A DNA stretch of 33,520 nucleotides from an uncultured Clostridia bacterium (lineage in GTDB: Bacteria > Bacillota > Clostridia > Oscillospirales > Acutalibacteraceae): assembly GCA_947166135.1 (NCBI GenBank), contig CAMVDB010000019.1, positions 1 to 33,520 of the forward strand. The letters run 5' to 3'. Below, in pieces: positions 15,169 through 23,305 of the stretch. The position numbers and the translations under genes are program-made. How positions within the stretch are numbered: position 1 is the stretch's first letter; every line of letters starts with the position of its first letter. Below the pieces are notes generated by a model. The model was not told the DNA's origin, made no database searches, and worked only from the letters and a program-made list of their open reading frames with translations.

Positions 15169-15663
15169 ATGCACAAAACCGTGATCTGTCCCGGCAGCTT
15201 TGATCCTGTTACCCTCGGGCATATTGATATCATCACCCGCGCGAGCAGGATGTTTGACAAGGTCATCGTCGGCGTGTTCATCAACAGCGAGAAGCACCCT
15301 ACCTTCACGATCGAAGAAAGGGTCGACTTCCTGAAAAGGACCGTAGGCGATATCCCGAACATCAAGGTGATGGCGTGCGACGGACTGCTCGCACAGTGCG
15401 CGCACGATCTCGGCGCCACCGCAGTCGTAAGGGGACTGCGTGCGGTATCGGACTTCGAATACGAATTCCAGATGGCGCTGACCAACCGTAAGCTGAATCC
15501 CGAGCTCGACACCGTATTCTTAGCGAGCGACTCGAGCTTCACCTACCTGAGCTCCTCCATCGTCAAGAACGTAGCCCATCACGGCGGAGATATCTCGAAC
15601 TTTGTACCCGCCTGTATTCATGACGAGGTTTTCAACAGATTAAACACGAAAGGAAATAAGTAA
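15169..15663 (+). CDS. coaD: Phosphopantetheine adenylyltransferase
   Basis: Adenylates 4'-phosphopantetheine to dephospho-CoA, the penultimate step of CoA synthesis. The nucleotidyltransferase motif GSFDPVTLGHIDII, the RGLRAVSDFEYEFQM segment and the late YLSSSIVK are all present in 164 residues, the standard size. TAGGAG precedes the ATG. One base separates its stop from the next gene, so the two are cotranscribed. Confidence 0.97.
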   Translation: MHKTVICPGSFDPVTLGHIDIITRASRMFDKVIVGVFINSEKHPTFTIEERVDFLKRTVGDIPNIKVMACDGLLAQCAHDLGATAVVRGLRAVSDFEYEFQMALTNRKLNPELDTVFLASDSSFTYLSSSIVKNVAHHGGDISNFVPACIHDEVFNRLNTKGNK

Positions 15664-15664
15664 A

Positions 15665-16120
15665 ATGAGAGTAGACGAACTGATCGAGGAATTACAGAAC
15701 CTTGTAGCCGACGCCAAGACCATGCCCCTCTCCGGCGGTAAGGTCATCATCGAGGCGGATAAAATTTATGACATTCTCGACGAGATCCAGGACACCCTGC
15801 CCGCCGAGGTCAGACAGGCGAAGAATATCGTAGCCGACCGCAGCCAGATCATGGCTGAGGCGAAGAAGGAGAGCGAGGATATCATTCGCGCAGCAGAAGA
15901 TCGCAAGAAGGCGATGATCGAGCAGAGCGAGGTCATGCGCGAAGCGAAGGCTGAGGCTGCCGAGCTGCTCAACGACGCCAAGGGCAAGGCGAGCGAGATC
16001 CGCAAGGCCGCGAACGACTATGTCGAGAACGTTATGAAGCGTACCGACGACGCGATCACCGCTCAGCTCACCGAGCTGCGCAAGACCCGCCAGAACCTGC
16101 GCATCACCAAGAAGCAGTAA
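15665..16120 (+). CDS. Coiled-coil protein conserved next to coaD, function unknown
   Basis: A 151-residue, highly charged protein, mostly alpha-helical and coiled-coil from about residue 40 to 140, with runs of A/E/K/R such as EAKKESEDIIRAAEDRKKAM. There is no signal peptide or membrane helix. Similar proteins beside coaD in Clostridia are loosely annotated as ATPase or ATP synthase subunit B/DivIVA-like because of the coiled coil, with no proven function. It has no nucleotide-binding motif, so an ATPase label would be unsupported. The ATG begins one base after the coaD stop, so translation is probably coupled. Last gene of the operon. Confidence 0.85.
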   Translation: MRVDELIEELQNLVADAKTMPLSGGKVIIEADKIYDILDEIQDTLPAEVRQAKNIVADRSQIMAEAKKESEDIIRAAEDRKKAMIEQSEVMREAKAEAAELLNDAKGKASEIRKAANDYVENVMKRTDDAITAQLTELRKTRQNLRITKKQ

Positions 16121-16150
16121 ACAGCGGTATCCGCAACGCCCGAAAAGATA

Positions 16151-16177
16151 AGCTCCGGATTTTGTCCGGAGCTTTTT
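16151..16177 (+). terminator. Terminator of the rsmE-coaD operon
   Basis: AGCTCCGGA (16151-16159) pairs with TCCGGAGCT (16165-16173), followed by TTTTT. Confidence 0.93.
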
Positions 16178-16255
16178 GTTATACCTGTATCCGATAAAAC
16201 GGACTGACGTCAAGCCACTTTGCGGGATAATGGGATTTATACTTCAACAAACAAC

Positions 16256-16297
16256 AAGCGTGCTCATGACACGAAACAGTCATGAACACGCTTTTTT
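16256..16297. terminator. Second, bidirectional terminator between convergent operons
   Basis: AAGCGTG plus TCATGAC pair with GTCATGA plus CACGCTT around one C/A mismatch. A six-T run follows on the plus strand, and a weaker T-rich run on the minus strand serves the LRR gene. Confidence 0.8.
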
Positions 16298-16306
16298 GAT
16301 TCAAAA

Positions 16307-18424
16307 TCACATGGGTTTTGATTGAGTTCTCGCGATCGAGTTGATCCTTCCTGCGTCCAGCGTCGTGATCCAGCCGTCGCGGTTCATATCGGCACAGGTG
16401 AACACATACCCTTCAAGCGTACGAGTGCCGCGGGCGCAGGCGTTCGCCATGCCGAAGTCCATCGTCGTGATCTTACCGTCGCCGTTGACGTCGCCGTACC
16501 TGCTGAGCTTGACGTCGTGCTGCAGATCATCGCCCACGGTCAGCGTATAGGTGATGGGCGCATAACCCTCGGCGCTGACTGTGAGGGTATAGTCGCCGAC
16601 AGTGAGATCCTTAAAAATATATCCGAGCTCCGCGCTGACCGTGCTCGATTGTTCTTCACCTTTTCCTTTCAGGATCAGATTGACGGTATCTAAAGCGCCG
16701 CAGCCTTCGATCTCTCCGTAAAGGTTGAAGTTATTGCCGAGGGGCGCACGGGTGATGACATACTTGCTGAAATGATCGGTCATAAAGACCAGGTAGCCGT
16801 CGGTGTAGGCGGCATCCATATCGGTGTAGTTGCCTTCTTCATCTACATGATAGACCCTCGCGGTGTTGAACTCGCAGGGGATCCTGACCGCGACCTCACC
16901 GCCGGGCTGAACGGTCGAGCCGTCCTTCCTGAGGGTGATATCGTAGGCGGCGAGCTGGGTGTCATCCGCGTGCAGCGGGGATACGACCAGCTCTTCATCA
17001 TTCTTGACGCCGACGGAGATTCCGGTCGCCACATCGGTGACGAGCTTTCCGACGGAGATGAAGCTGTAGCCGCTCTCCTTCGCCGCTTCTTCGGCGACGG
17101 AACCGCTGTAGCCGTAGACGGTACGCGCCTGATCGGGCGAGCTGCCCAGACCGCGGGGTCCGATCGTGACGACGGAGGCGGGGACGTAAATGCTCGTGAA
17201 ATCAGCGGTCTGCTCTGACGGTATCATCCACTTCTCGCCGTAGGGCGAGTCGATCTCGATCCACTCGACGGTGCTGAACTCAGTAAAAGCGTTCTCGTTG
17301 ATCTTCGTTATACCGTCCGGGATCACAACATGATCGTTCAGGTTCTTATTGTAGGAATAAACGACGCTGCCGATCTTGACCAGACCGAAAGGATCCATGT
17401 TCTTGAGCTTCGTTCCGTTGACGAGGCAATAGCTCAATGAAGCCGAATTATCCTCGAGCTTGATCTCCTCCAGCGCAGTACAGTCGGCAAAGGCAGCAGA
17501 GCCGATATGCGTCACGCTCGCGGGCAGGGTGATGCTCGTGATATGGGGGTTGCCGGACAGCGCGCGATCCCCGATCGTCTGTACAGAATCGGAGAGCTTT
17601 ATCGATTCGGCAGTCGGCGGATACGCGACGAGCACGCTCATATCCTTGGTATAGATCGCGCCGTCCACCGAGGTATAATACTCGTTATCCGCCGCGACGT
17701 TGAACCGTTCGATCGAGCTGCAGCGGTAGAAGGGATCGAGCGGAGACATGTTGAGGGCTTCTATACGGTTGATCTCTTCCACGGACGCGGGGATATTCAC
17801 CTCGCGCAGAGAGGTGCAGCCGTAGAACAGGGTGCAGTCGATGACGGTCTGTGACGCAGGTAACGTGAACTCCTCCAGAGAGGTACAGTTCCGGAATACG
17901 CCCTGTTCAAGACGCGCCGTATCGGGCAGGTCGACACGCTTGAGGGCGGTACAATTCTCGAACGCACCGTATCTTACTACGCGAATCGTATCGGGCAGGG
18001 TGACGGTCTCGACTTTTTCGTTGTTCATGAAGGCGTCGCTGAGGACATAGACGGGATAGCCGCCCAGCTCGGCGGGGACCACGACGTTCTTTTCATTACC
18101 GCAATACGCCCTCAGGACAGCACCGATCAGCTTCTCCTGATCCGAACCGTCATAGCCCGTGATATCCGGCATGACGTCAATGATGCCGAAGCGAAAGTCG
18201 GGATAACGCTCGTCGACAGTCGACTCAAAGGTCAGGTACTCGTCCTCGGTCGCGACATCCCACTCATCCCACGTTGAATCGGGCGTTGCGACATCGTCAT
18301 CCTCGTCGGGGAACCACACGACCGGTCCCGAGAGCTCGCCCGCCGAGGCGGGGATCGCCGTCAGCGAACCGAACGCGAGGATCAGCGTAAGGAATACGGA
18401 TAATATCTTCTGATAATTGCTCAT
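16307..18424 (-). CDS. Secreted BspA-like leucine-rich-repeat protein with type I dockerin
   Basis: A 705-residue secreted protein. A signal peptide covers about residues 1-28 (ends AIPASAGE). An acidic linker (about 29-70) is followed by LRR_5/BspA-type repeats through about 440, seen as repeats like ENCTALKRVDLPDT, RNCTSLEEFTLPAS and ADCTALEEIKLEDN. Beta-sandwich-like parts follow. A C-terminal type I dockerin starts at about residue 640, with two Ca-binding loops, DVNGDGKITTMD and DMNRDGWITTLD. Dockerins bind cohesins, so it may join a cellulosome-like or surface complex; BspA repeats often mediate adhesion. No cohesin gene is in the window. AAAGGAGGAG precedes the ATG. Monocistronic. Confidence 0.9.
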   Translation of the reverse strand: MSNYQKILSVFLTLILAFGSLTAIPASAGELSGPVVWFPDEDDDVATPDSTWDEWDVATEDEYLTFESTVDERYPDFRFGIIDVMPDITGYDGSDQEKLIGAVLRAYCGNEKNVVVPAELGGYPVYVLSDAFMNNEKVETVTLPDTIRVVRYGAFENCTALKRVDLPDTARLEQGVFRNCTSLEEFTLPASQTVIDCTLFYGCTSLREVNIPASVEEINRIEALNMSPLDPFYRCSSIERFNVAADNEYYTSVDGAIYTKDMSVLVAYPPTAESIKLSDSVQTIGDRALSGNPHITSITLPASVTHIGSAAFADCTALEEIKLEDNSASLSYCLVNGTKLKNMDPFGLVKIGSVVYSYNKNLNDHVVIPDGITKINENAFTEFSTVEWIEIDSPYGEKWMIPSEQTADFTSIYVPASVVTIGPRGLGSSPDQARTVYGYSGSVAEEAAKESGYSFISVGKLVTDVATGISVGVKNDEELVVSPLHADDTQLAAYDITLRKDGSTVQPGGEVAVRIPCEFNTARVYHVDEEGNYTDMDAAYTDGYLVFMTDHFSKYVITRAPLGNNFNLYGEIEGCGALDTVNLILKGKGEEQSSTVSAELGYIFKDLTVGDYTLTVSAEGYAPITYTLTVGDDLQHDVKLSRYGDVNGDGKITTMDFGMANACARGTRTLEGYVFTCADMNRDGWITTLDAGRINSIARTQSKPM

Positions 18425-18474
18425 GGGTCTCCTCCTTTGAGCTTTGTGAAGTGATTATAATGCGCGTAAAGAAT

Positions 18475-18503
18475 ATTATACCACTTAATAAGCCTTTTGT
18501 AAA
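18475..18503 (-). promoter_or_regulatory. Sigma-A-type promoter of the LRR/dockerin gene
   Basis: On the minus strand TTTACA (18498-18503), 17 bases, TATAAT (18475-18480). The leader is about 45 bases. Confidence 0.75.
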
Positions 18504-18510
18504 GCTTTCT

Positions 18511-18984
18511 TTACCGCTCGTGGACGTGCTTGCCGCTCATGTACTCGATCTTCAATCCGACCACCGTACAGCGGGCGGCGTTCTTACGGATATCGTCCTC
18601 GACCATTTCCTTCGTCGGGAAGTACTTCTGCCCGAGAAGCCGCAGCTTTTCTGCCTTCTCCGCTTCATCCTTTACCTCGCTCAGCCTGCCGAACACGGTC
18701 ACGCTGTCAAAGAAGAACGACCAGCCGTCGTCCGCGGGGATCGGCTCGCCCAGCACATTGAAGGAGCCTTTATCATAAGCGCGCAGGGCGTCCAGCTTAT
18801 GCCCCTGCAGCGCCGTATGGAAGTAGATACTTCCGTTATCGTATACAAAGTTGAGCGGTACCGTGTAGGGATAGCCCATCTCACCCAGTACCGCCAGCAC
18901 CCCGCGGGGCGAACGGCGCAAAATCTGCAGACAGTCATCATCCGACAACTGCTGCTTGAAGCGCCTCATCTCTCTGAATCCCAT
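18511..18984 (-). CDS. Pyridoxamine-5'-phosphate-oxidase-like flavin-binding protein (NimA-like)
   Basis: A 157-residue split-barrel protein of the PNPOx-like/NimA group, which binds FMN or related cofactors. It has the usual N-terminal MRRFKQQLSDDDCLQILRRSPRGVLAVLG, VPLNFVYDNGSIYFHTALQGHKLDAL (barrel strands and flavin-phosphate region), and a C-terminal LKIEYMSGKHV. Members include nitroimidazole-resistance reductases, but activity cannot be read from sequence. I prefer the ATG at 18984 because AGAGGG is six bases upstream; the ATG at 18990 touches that site. The AGAGGG overlaps the stop of the peptidase gene before it, so it is the last gene of that operon. Confidence 0.85.
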   Translation of the reverse strand: MGFREMRRFKQQLSDDDCLQILRRSPRGVLAVLGEMGYPYTVPLNFVYDNGSIYFHTALQGHKLDALRAYDKGSFNVLGEPIPADDGWSFFFDSVTVFGRLSEVKDEAEKAEKLRLLGQKYFPTKEMVEDDIRKNAARCTVVGLKIEYMSGKHVHER

Positions 18985-18995
18985 TTTCATCCCTC

Positions 18996-19811
18996 TTATC
19001 TCAAATCGGACGTATCCATGAGGATCATGGAGAACTTGCCGATCTCGTTATATAGCTCACTGAACCACGAAGCGTCCTCCCACTCGTCGGTACCGTACCA
19101 GGAGTCGGCGACCAACACCTGACCGTCGCTCTTGTCGTAGCCGTACAGACAGACGCAGTGTTCGGTCGGGAACCACGGGTAGAAGATACCGTTGTACTCG
19201 GTGCCGCCGTCGAAATACGGCTCCTGACGCTCCACGGAGGTCCAGATCAGCACCGGACAGCCCGCGTCGAGAAACTTGTACAGGTCATCCATGCCCAGCC
19301 CCGTTGTATCGAAGGGATAAAGCGCCGCGTGACGGTCGTTGATGAAGTTCCACGTCGTCGTCACCAGTCCGGGCGGGTAGATGCCCGCGCCGTCATAGAA
19401 GGTGCGCGGATCGCCGCAGTAGCCGGTCACGCAGTCGTCGGCGTACACCATGTATTTATCGACGATGTCCTCCTTACCGAGGTCATAGCCGAAACGGTTG
19501 ATCGCCGCGGTCAGCGCCATCGCCTCACATGCCGCCTCCATATCGGGGTACTGGGGGATCGCTTCGACATGCTCGAGGTGCGCGTGACCCGAGGCTTTAC
19601 TCGCGAGGATCGCGTCGTACCGTGCCTGTGCCAGCTCGTCGAGAGTCGGCGGCTCGGTCGGTTTTTCGGTCGGCTTTTCAGTCTGATCGGGCGTCGCCTG
19701 ATCGACCGTCGCTTCGTCGGGAGTCGACAGCTCCGCCGAGGTTTCGACGGTTTTCGCACAGCCGGCAAAAAGAAACGCAGTAAGTATGAGTAGTATGGTC
19801 AGTTTCTTCAT
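18996..19811 (-). CDS. C39-family-like cysteine peptidase lipoprotein
   Basis: A 271-residue lipoprotein: signal sequence with lipobox FAGC (cysteine at residue 18), a Thr/Pro/Glu-rich linker to about residue 55, then a papain-like Peptidase_C39_2 domain. Candidate catalytic residues are the cysteine in AACEAMALTAAINRFGYD, the histidine in TEHCVCLYGYD and the aspartate in LVADSWYG. Other domain signatures are GCPVLIWTSV and IPQYPD. It probably acts on peptides or cell wall outside the membrane; substrate unknown. AAGGGG precedes the ATG. It follows mutS2 by 23 bases in the same operon, an accessory-looking addition to housekeeping genes. Confidence 0.85.
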   Translation of the reverse strand: MKKLTILLILTAFLFAGCAKTVETSAELSTPDEATVDQATPDQTEKPTEKPTEPPTLDELAQARYDAILASKASGHAHLEHVEAIPQYPDMEAACEAMALTAAINRFGYDLGKEDIVDKYMVYADDCVTGYCGDPRTFYDGAGIYPPGLVTTTWNFINDRHAALYPFDTTGLGMDDLYKFLDAGCPVLIWTSVERQEPYFDGGTEYNGIFYPWFPTEHCVCLYGYDKSDGQVLVADSWYGTDEWEDASWFSELYNEIGKFSMILMDTSDLR

Positions 19812-19834
19812 ATAGAACCCCTTATATCAATCGT

Positions 19835-22186
19835 TTATTTCAGTTCAACGATCGTGACGCCGCTCTCACCCTCGCCGAAGGTGCCGAGGCGAAAGCTCTT
19901 GACCGCTTTATGGTGTCTGAGGTACTGCTGGATGCGCGAGCGGAGCACGCCGGTGCCCTTGCCGTGGATAACGGTCAGTGTATGGACGTTCGTGAGCACA
20001 CAGCTGTCGATCGCGCTGTCTACGCTCATCACCGCTTCCTCGGCGGTCTGTCCGCGCACGTCGATCTCGGTCTTGGCGAGCGACTTGACGTCCTTCGTGA
20101 CGGTGCGCTCGCGGCGCTTGGGTACGCTGACCTTCTCCTGCTCCAACAAGCGGAGATTGTCGAGCTTGACGCGGGTCTTGATGATGCCCGCCTGTACCAG
20201 CACGCTGTCCTTCTCGGGCTTTTCGAGAACGACAGCCTTTTTATCGATATCAAAGATCAGCACGTTATCGCCCACCTGCAAGGGTCGCGGGAGCTTATAA
20301 TCACCCTGCTCGCTCTCCTTGATCGGATCGGCGGTCTCTTCGAGCGCCTTCATGCCGGTCTTGAACCTGGTTTTCTGCTCCGCCTCGTAGCGCTTCTCCT
20401 TCTTCGCCTGTTCGAGCTCGTCGATGATGGCGTACGCCTGCGCGCGGGTCTTGGCGGCAAGCTCCTGCGCCTTATGCTTCGCCATATCGAGCTCGCGCTT
20501 CGAGTCGATCCTGGCTCGTTCGAGGGCTTTCTCCGCCTCAGCCTGCTTCTGCTGCGCGGCGAGGGTCGCCTGACGCGCCTTCTCCAGCTCGTCGGACAGC
20601 TCCTTGCGGCTGACCTCGAGGCTCTCGACTACGTTCTCGAACTGGCGGCTCTCGGAGGAGGTCAGCGCGCGGGCACGCTCGATGACGTCGTCCTCCATAC
20701 CCAGCCGCTTGCTGATCGCGAAGGCGTTGCTCTTACCGGGTACGCCGATCAGCAGCTTATAGGTCGGGCGCAGGGTGCTGACGTCGAACTCACAGCAGCC
20801 GTTCTCAACGCCCGGGGTCTTTAATGCAAATTCCTTCAACTCCGAATAATGGGTGGTGGCGGCGATCTTCGCGCCGCGCTCGCGGAGCTTCTCGAGGATC
20901 GATACAGCCAGCGCTGCGCCCTCTACGGGATCGGTACCCGCGCCCAGCTCGTCGATCACGGCGAGGGTGGAGCGGTTGCACAGCTTCAATATCCCGATGA
21001 TATTGGTGATGTGCGCCGAGAAGGTGGAGAGGCTCTGCTCGATGCTCTGCTCGTCGCCGATATCCACCAGCACGCGGCGGAATACGGAAAGTCGCGAATT
21101 ATCGGAAGCGGGCACCATCATGCCGCACATCGCCATCAAGGTCAGCAGACCGAGGGTCTTGAGGCACACGGTCTTGCCGCCGGTGTTAGGGCCGGTGATG
21201 ACGAGGGTATCGAACTCGCCGCCCAGACGGATATCGGTCGGGACGACGCGGTTTTTATCGATCAAAGGATGACGGGCAGCCTTCAGCTCGATCACGCCCT
21301 CATCGTTCATAACGGGACGTACTGCTTTCATCTTATAAGCGAGATGCGCCTTGGCGAAGATCAGATTCAGCTGTACGAGGGTCTTGTAGCTCTCGATAAT
21401 ATCGGTCGCACAGCCCGCGCACAGACCGCTCAGCTCAAAGAGGATACGCTCGATCTCCTTCTCCTCCTCGCCCTTCAGAACGCGGATATCGTTGTTGGCG
21501 TTGACTACGCCCATCGGCTCGATGAAGACCGTCGAGCCCGAGGACGAGGTATCGTGTACCAGACCCGCTACCTGAGAGCGGAACTCCTGCTTGACCGGTA
21601 CGACGTAGCGACCGTCGCGCTGGGTGATGATCGCCTCCTGTAAATACTTCTGATAGGTCGATGAATGAATGATCTTCTCGAGCGCCTCGCGCGCCTTTGA
21701 CGCGGCGATCCGCATCTTCCGACGAATCTCGCCCAGCTCGCGTGAAGCGCCGTCGGAAATCTCGTCAGCGCCGATGATGCAAGCGGTGATACGGTCGCTG
21801 AGGTTCGGGTTGGTGTACAGCATACGGAAGTAGTTGTCGAGCGAGGTACCTACCCCCGCGCAGTGAGCGTGCCAGTCGCGCACGCCCTTGATCACCCGCA
21901 GGGCGCGGGCGATAGAGAGCAGCTCCGAGGTATTCAGACATCCGCCCGCCTCGGCACGGCGCAGCGGATTCGTCACGTTGCTGATGCCGCCGAAGGAAGG
22001 CGCGCCGAAGCGCCCGATCAGCATATGTGCATCCTCGGTCTGCTGCAGCAGCGGCTCGACCTTGTCGAGGGTCAGCTGCGGCTCGATCAAAAGCGCCAGC
22101 TCGCCTGCCTCGTCGATCGAGGTCTCCTCCGCAAGCATATGTAAAATCTTGTCCAGTTCCAGTGTCTTGTAATGTCGGTTCATCAT
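19835..22186 (-). CDS. mutS2: MutS2 family ATPase/endonuclease (stalled-ribosome rescue, recombination control)
   Basis: A 783-residue MutS2. It lacks the mismatch-recognition domain of MutS. It has a core/clamp region to about residue 320, Walker A GPNTGGKT (about 331-338), Walker B LAVIDELGAGTDP, a long coiled coil (about 510-640), and a C-terminal Smr nuclease domain (about 705-783) with EIDVRGQTAEEA and HGKGTGVLR. The family suppresses homologous recombination and, in Bacillus, splits collided ribosomes. It follows recO by 51 bases, with no promoter visible between. The start could be the first or second of two adjacent ATGs (22186 or 22183). Confidence 0.96.
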   Translation of the reverse strand: MMNRHYKTLELDKILHMLAEETSIDEAGELALLIEPQLTLDKVEPLLQQTEDAHMLIGRFGAPSFGGISNVTNPLRRAEAGGCLNTSELLSIARALRVIKGVRDWHAHCAGVGTSLDNYFRMLYTNPNLSDRITACIIGADEISDGASRELGEIRRKMRIAASKAREALEKIIHSSTYQKYLQEAIITQRDGRYVVPVKQEFRSQVAGLVHDTSSSGSTVFIEPMGVVNANNDIRVLKGEEEKEIERILFELSGLCAGCATDIIESYKTLVQLNLIFAKAHLAYKMKAVRPVMNDEGVIELKAARHPLIDKNRVVPTDIRLGGEFDTLVITGPNTGGKTVCLKTLGLLTLMAMCGMMVPASDNSRLSVFRRVLVDIGDEQSIEQSLSTFSAHITNIIGILKLCNRSTLAVIDELGAGTDPVEGAALAVSILEKLRERGAKIAATTHYSELKEFALKTPGVENGCCEFDVSTLRPTYKLLIGVPGKSNAFAISKRLGMEDDVIERARALTSSESRQFENVVESLEVSRKELSDELEKARQATLAAQQKQAEAEKALERARIDSKRELDMAKHKAQELAAKTRAQAYAIIDELEQAKKEKRYEAEQKTRFKTGMKALEETADPIKESEQGDYKLPRPLQVGDNVLIFDIDKKAVVLEKPEKDSVLVQAGIIKTRVKLDNLRLLEQEKVSVPKRRERTVTKDVKSLAKTEIDVRGQTAEEAVMSVDSAIDSCVLTNVHTLTVIHGKGTGVLRSRIQQYLRHHKAVKSFRLGTFGEGESGVTIVELK

Positions 22187-22237
22187 AGTTCTTTCTTTCC
22201 GGTGAATAGTAAATGGTGAATAGTTGCGGGAAAATCC

Positions 22238-23044
22238 TTACGGATTTTTTGATTTATGATCGGCTGAGGGCGGAGTCTTTCTGTCACCGTTATCTGTTAT
22301 CTGAATCATGCTTTTATAGAATTGCAGGGTGGGATAATCCCTGCCGGTCATGTACGAGATATAGCGCTCGGCGGCGTTCGACAGCGGTTCGAGCAGCTCG
22401 TCCTTCAGGGTGAAGGAAAACAGCTTATCGAAGTCGGCGTAGACCGTATGCCGCAGGGCGGTGACCGCCGCGACAGGGAATCGAGCGCCCTGTATCCCGT
22501 GGCGATCGGCACAGGAAACGCACCAGAGCTGTCCCGTGTTCGGGACGAACACCATCTCGGGCGCTTCATATATGCCGCAGCCCTTGCACATCACGAGGTC
22601 GGGCATGTAGCCGGTCATCGCGATCAGCCGCATTTCGAAGCAGACCTTGATCTGCAGCGCGGGGCGCTTATCGTTCGCCAATAGGTACAGTGCGTTGAGC
22701 ATCAGCCGCAGGTGTTCGCCCGCCTCCTGACCGCTCGGGCAAAGGTGCAGACACAGCTCGCAGAAGTACTGCGCCAGAGCGAGCTTCTCGATATCGCGCT
22801 GCAGCCCGGTGAACTGCTCCAGCGACTCGGCTTCATCCACCGAATAGCTGTCCCGCCCCTCGAAGATCGTCAGCGCGGAATATGACAAAAGCCCCGTGCC
22901 GGCGCACTTAGGGCTTTTGATGTTCTTCGCTCCGCGCGCAAAAGCGCGCAAAATACCGTGGCTCTCGGTCAAGAGCCAAACGAGCTTGTCACGTTCACCG
23001 ATATTCTGCTGTCGGATGATCAGTCCCTTGGTCTTGAACCTCAT
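22238..23044 (-). CDS. recO: DNA repair protein RecO
   Basis: RecO loads RecA with RecR at single-stranded gaps. The N-terminal OB-fold reads MRFKTKGLIIRQQNIGERDKLVWLLTESHG. The helical C-terminal part contains a four-cysteine zinc site, CKGCG and CVSC. At 268 residues it has a normal length. The frame is open to 23146, but the true start is the ATG at 23044, with CGGAG six bases before it. The last 50 bases of yqzL overlap its 5' end in another frame. The C-terminus (KTPPSADHKSKNP) is polar and probably disordered. Part of the yqzL-recO-mutS2 operon. Confidence 0.95.
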   Translation of the reverse strand: MRFKTKGLIIRQQNIGERDKLVWLLTESHGILRAFARGAKNIKSPKCAGTGLLSYSALTIFEGRDSYSVDEAESLEQFTGLQRDIEKLALAQYFCELCLHLCPSGQEAGEHLRLMLNALYLLANDKRPALQIKVCFEMRLIAMTGYMPDLVMCKGCGIYEAPEMVFVPNTGQLWCVSCADRHGIQGARFPVAAVTALRHTVYADFDKLFSFTLKDELLEPLSNAAERYISYMTGRDYPTLQFYKSMIQITDNGDRKTPPSADHKSKNP

Positions 23045-23156
23045 GTTGTTCTCCGTCCGGTGTATCGGCGGCATCGCGCTGTGCCTGCACATACTGCAAA
23101 TAATCGGGCACGCTGCCGCTCTCGACAAAGTTCTTCCATGCGTCATTCACGTTCAT
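22995..23156 (-). CDS. yqzL: YqzL-like small protein, overlaps the recO start
   Basis: A 53-residue frame begins at an ATG (23156) with MNVNDAWKNFVESGSVPDYL. The pattern WK-F---G---YL-Y matches the short YqzL proteins that lie between era and recO in Bacillus and many Firmicutes, exactly this position. Bacillus YqzL is about 47 residues; here a polar tail is added. The last 50 bases overlap the recO start in a different frame. AAAGG lies 11 bases upstream, a rather long spacing. A TATACT box at 23189-23194 (minus) is a possible but weak promoter. Function unknown. It is shorter than common gene-finder cutoffs. Confidence 0.75.
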   Translation of the reverse strand: MNVNDAWKNFVESGSVPDYLQYVQAQRDAADTPDGEQHEVQDQGTDHPTAEYR

Positions 23157-23273
23157 ACAAATCAGACCTTTACTGTTGATGTATCATTAGTATACATGAA
23201 AGCGGGGCTGATATCGCGTGAAATATGTAGATGGAAAAACTTACATTTATGCTTGCTTCAAAGGCTCTCTTAA

Positions 23274-23298
23274 AGGCTCCCTTTCCCAAAGGGAGCCT
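23274..23298 (-). terminator. Hairpin after era, repeat-family type
   Basis: AGGCTCCCTTT (23274-23284) pairs with AAAGGGAGCCT (23288-23298) around three bases. It lies eight bases past the era stop. The minus-strand tail is only moderately T-rich, so it may be a captured repeat (compare 14501 and 30713) acting as terminator. Confidence 0.6.
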
Positions 23299-23305
23299 AT
23301 TGCGT

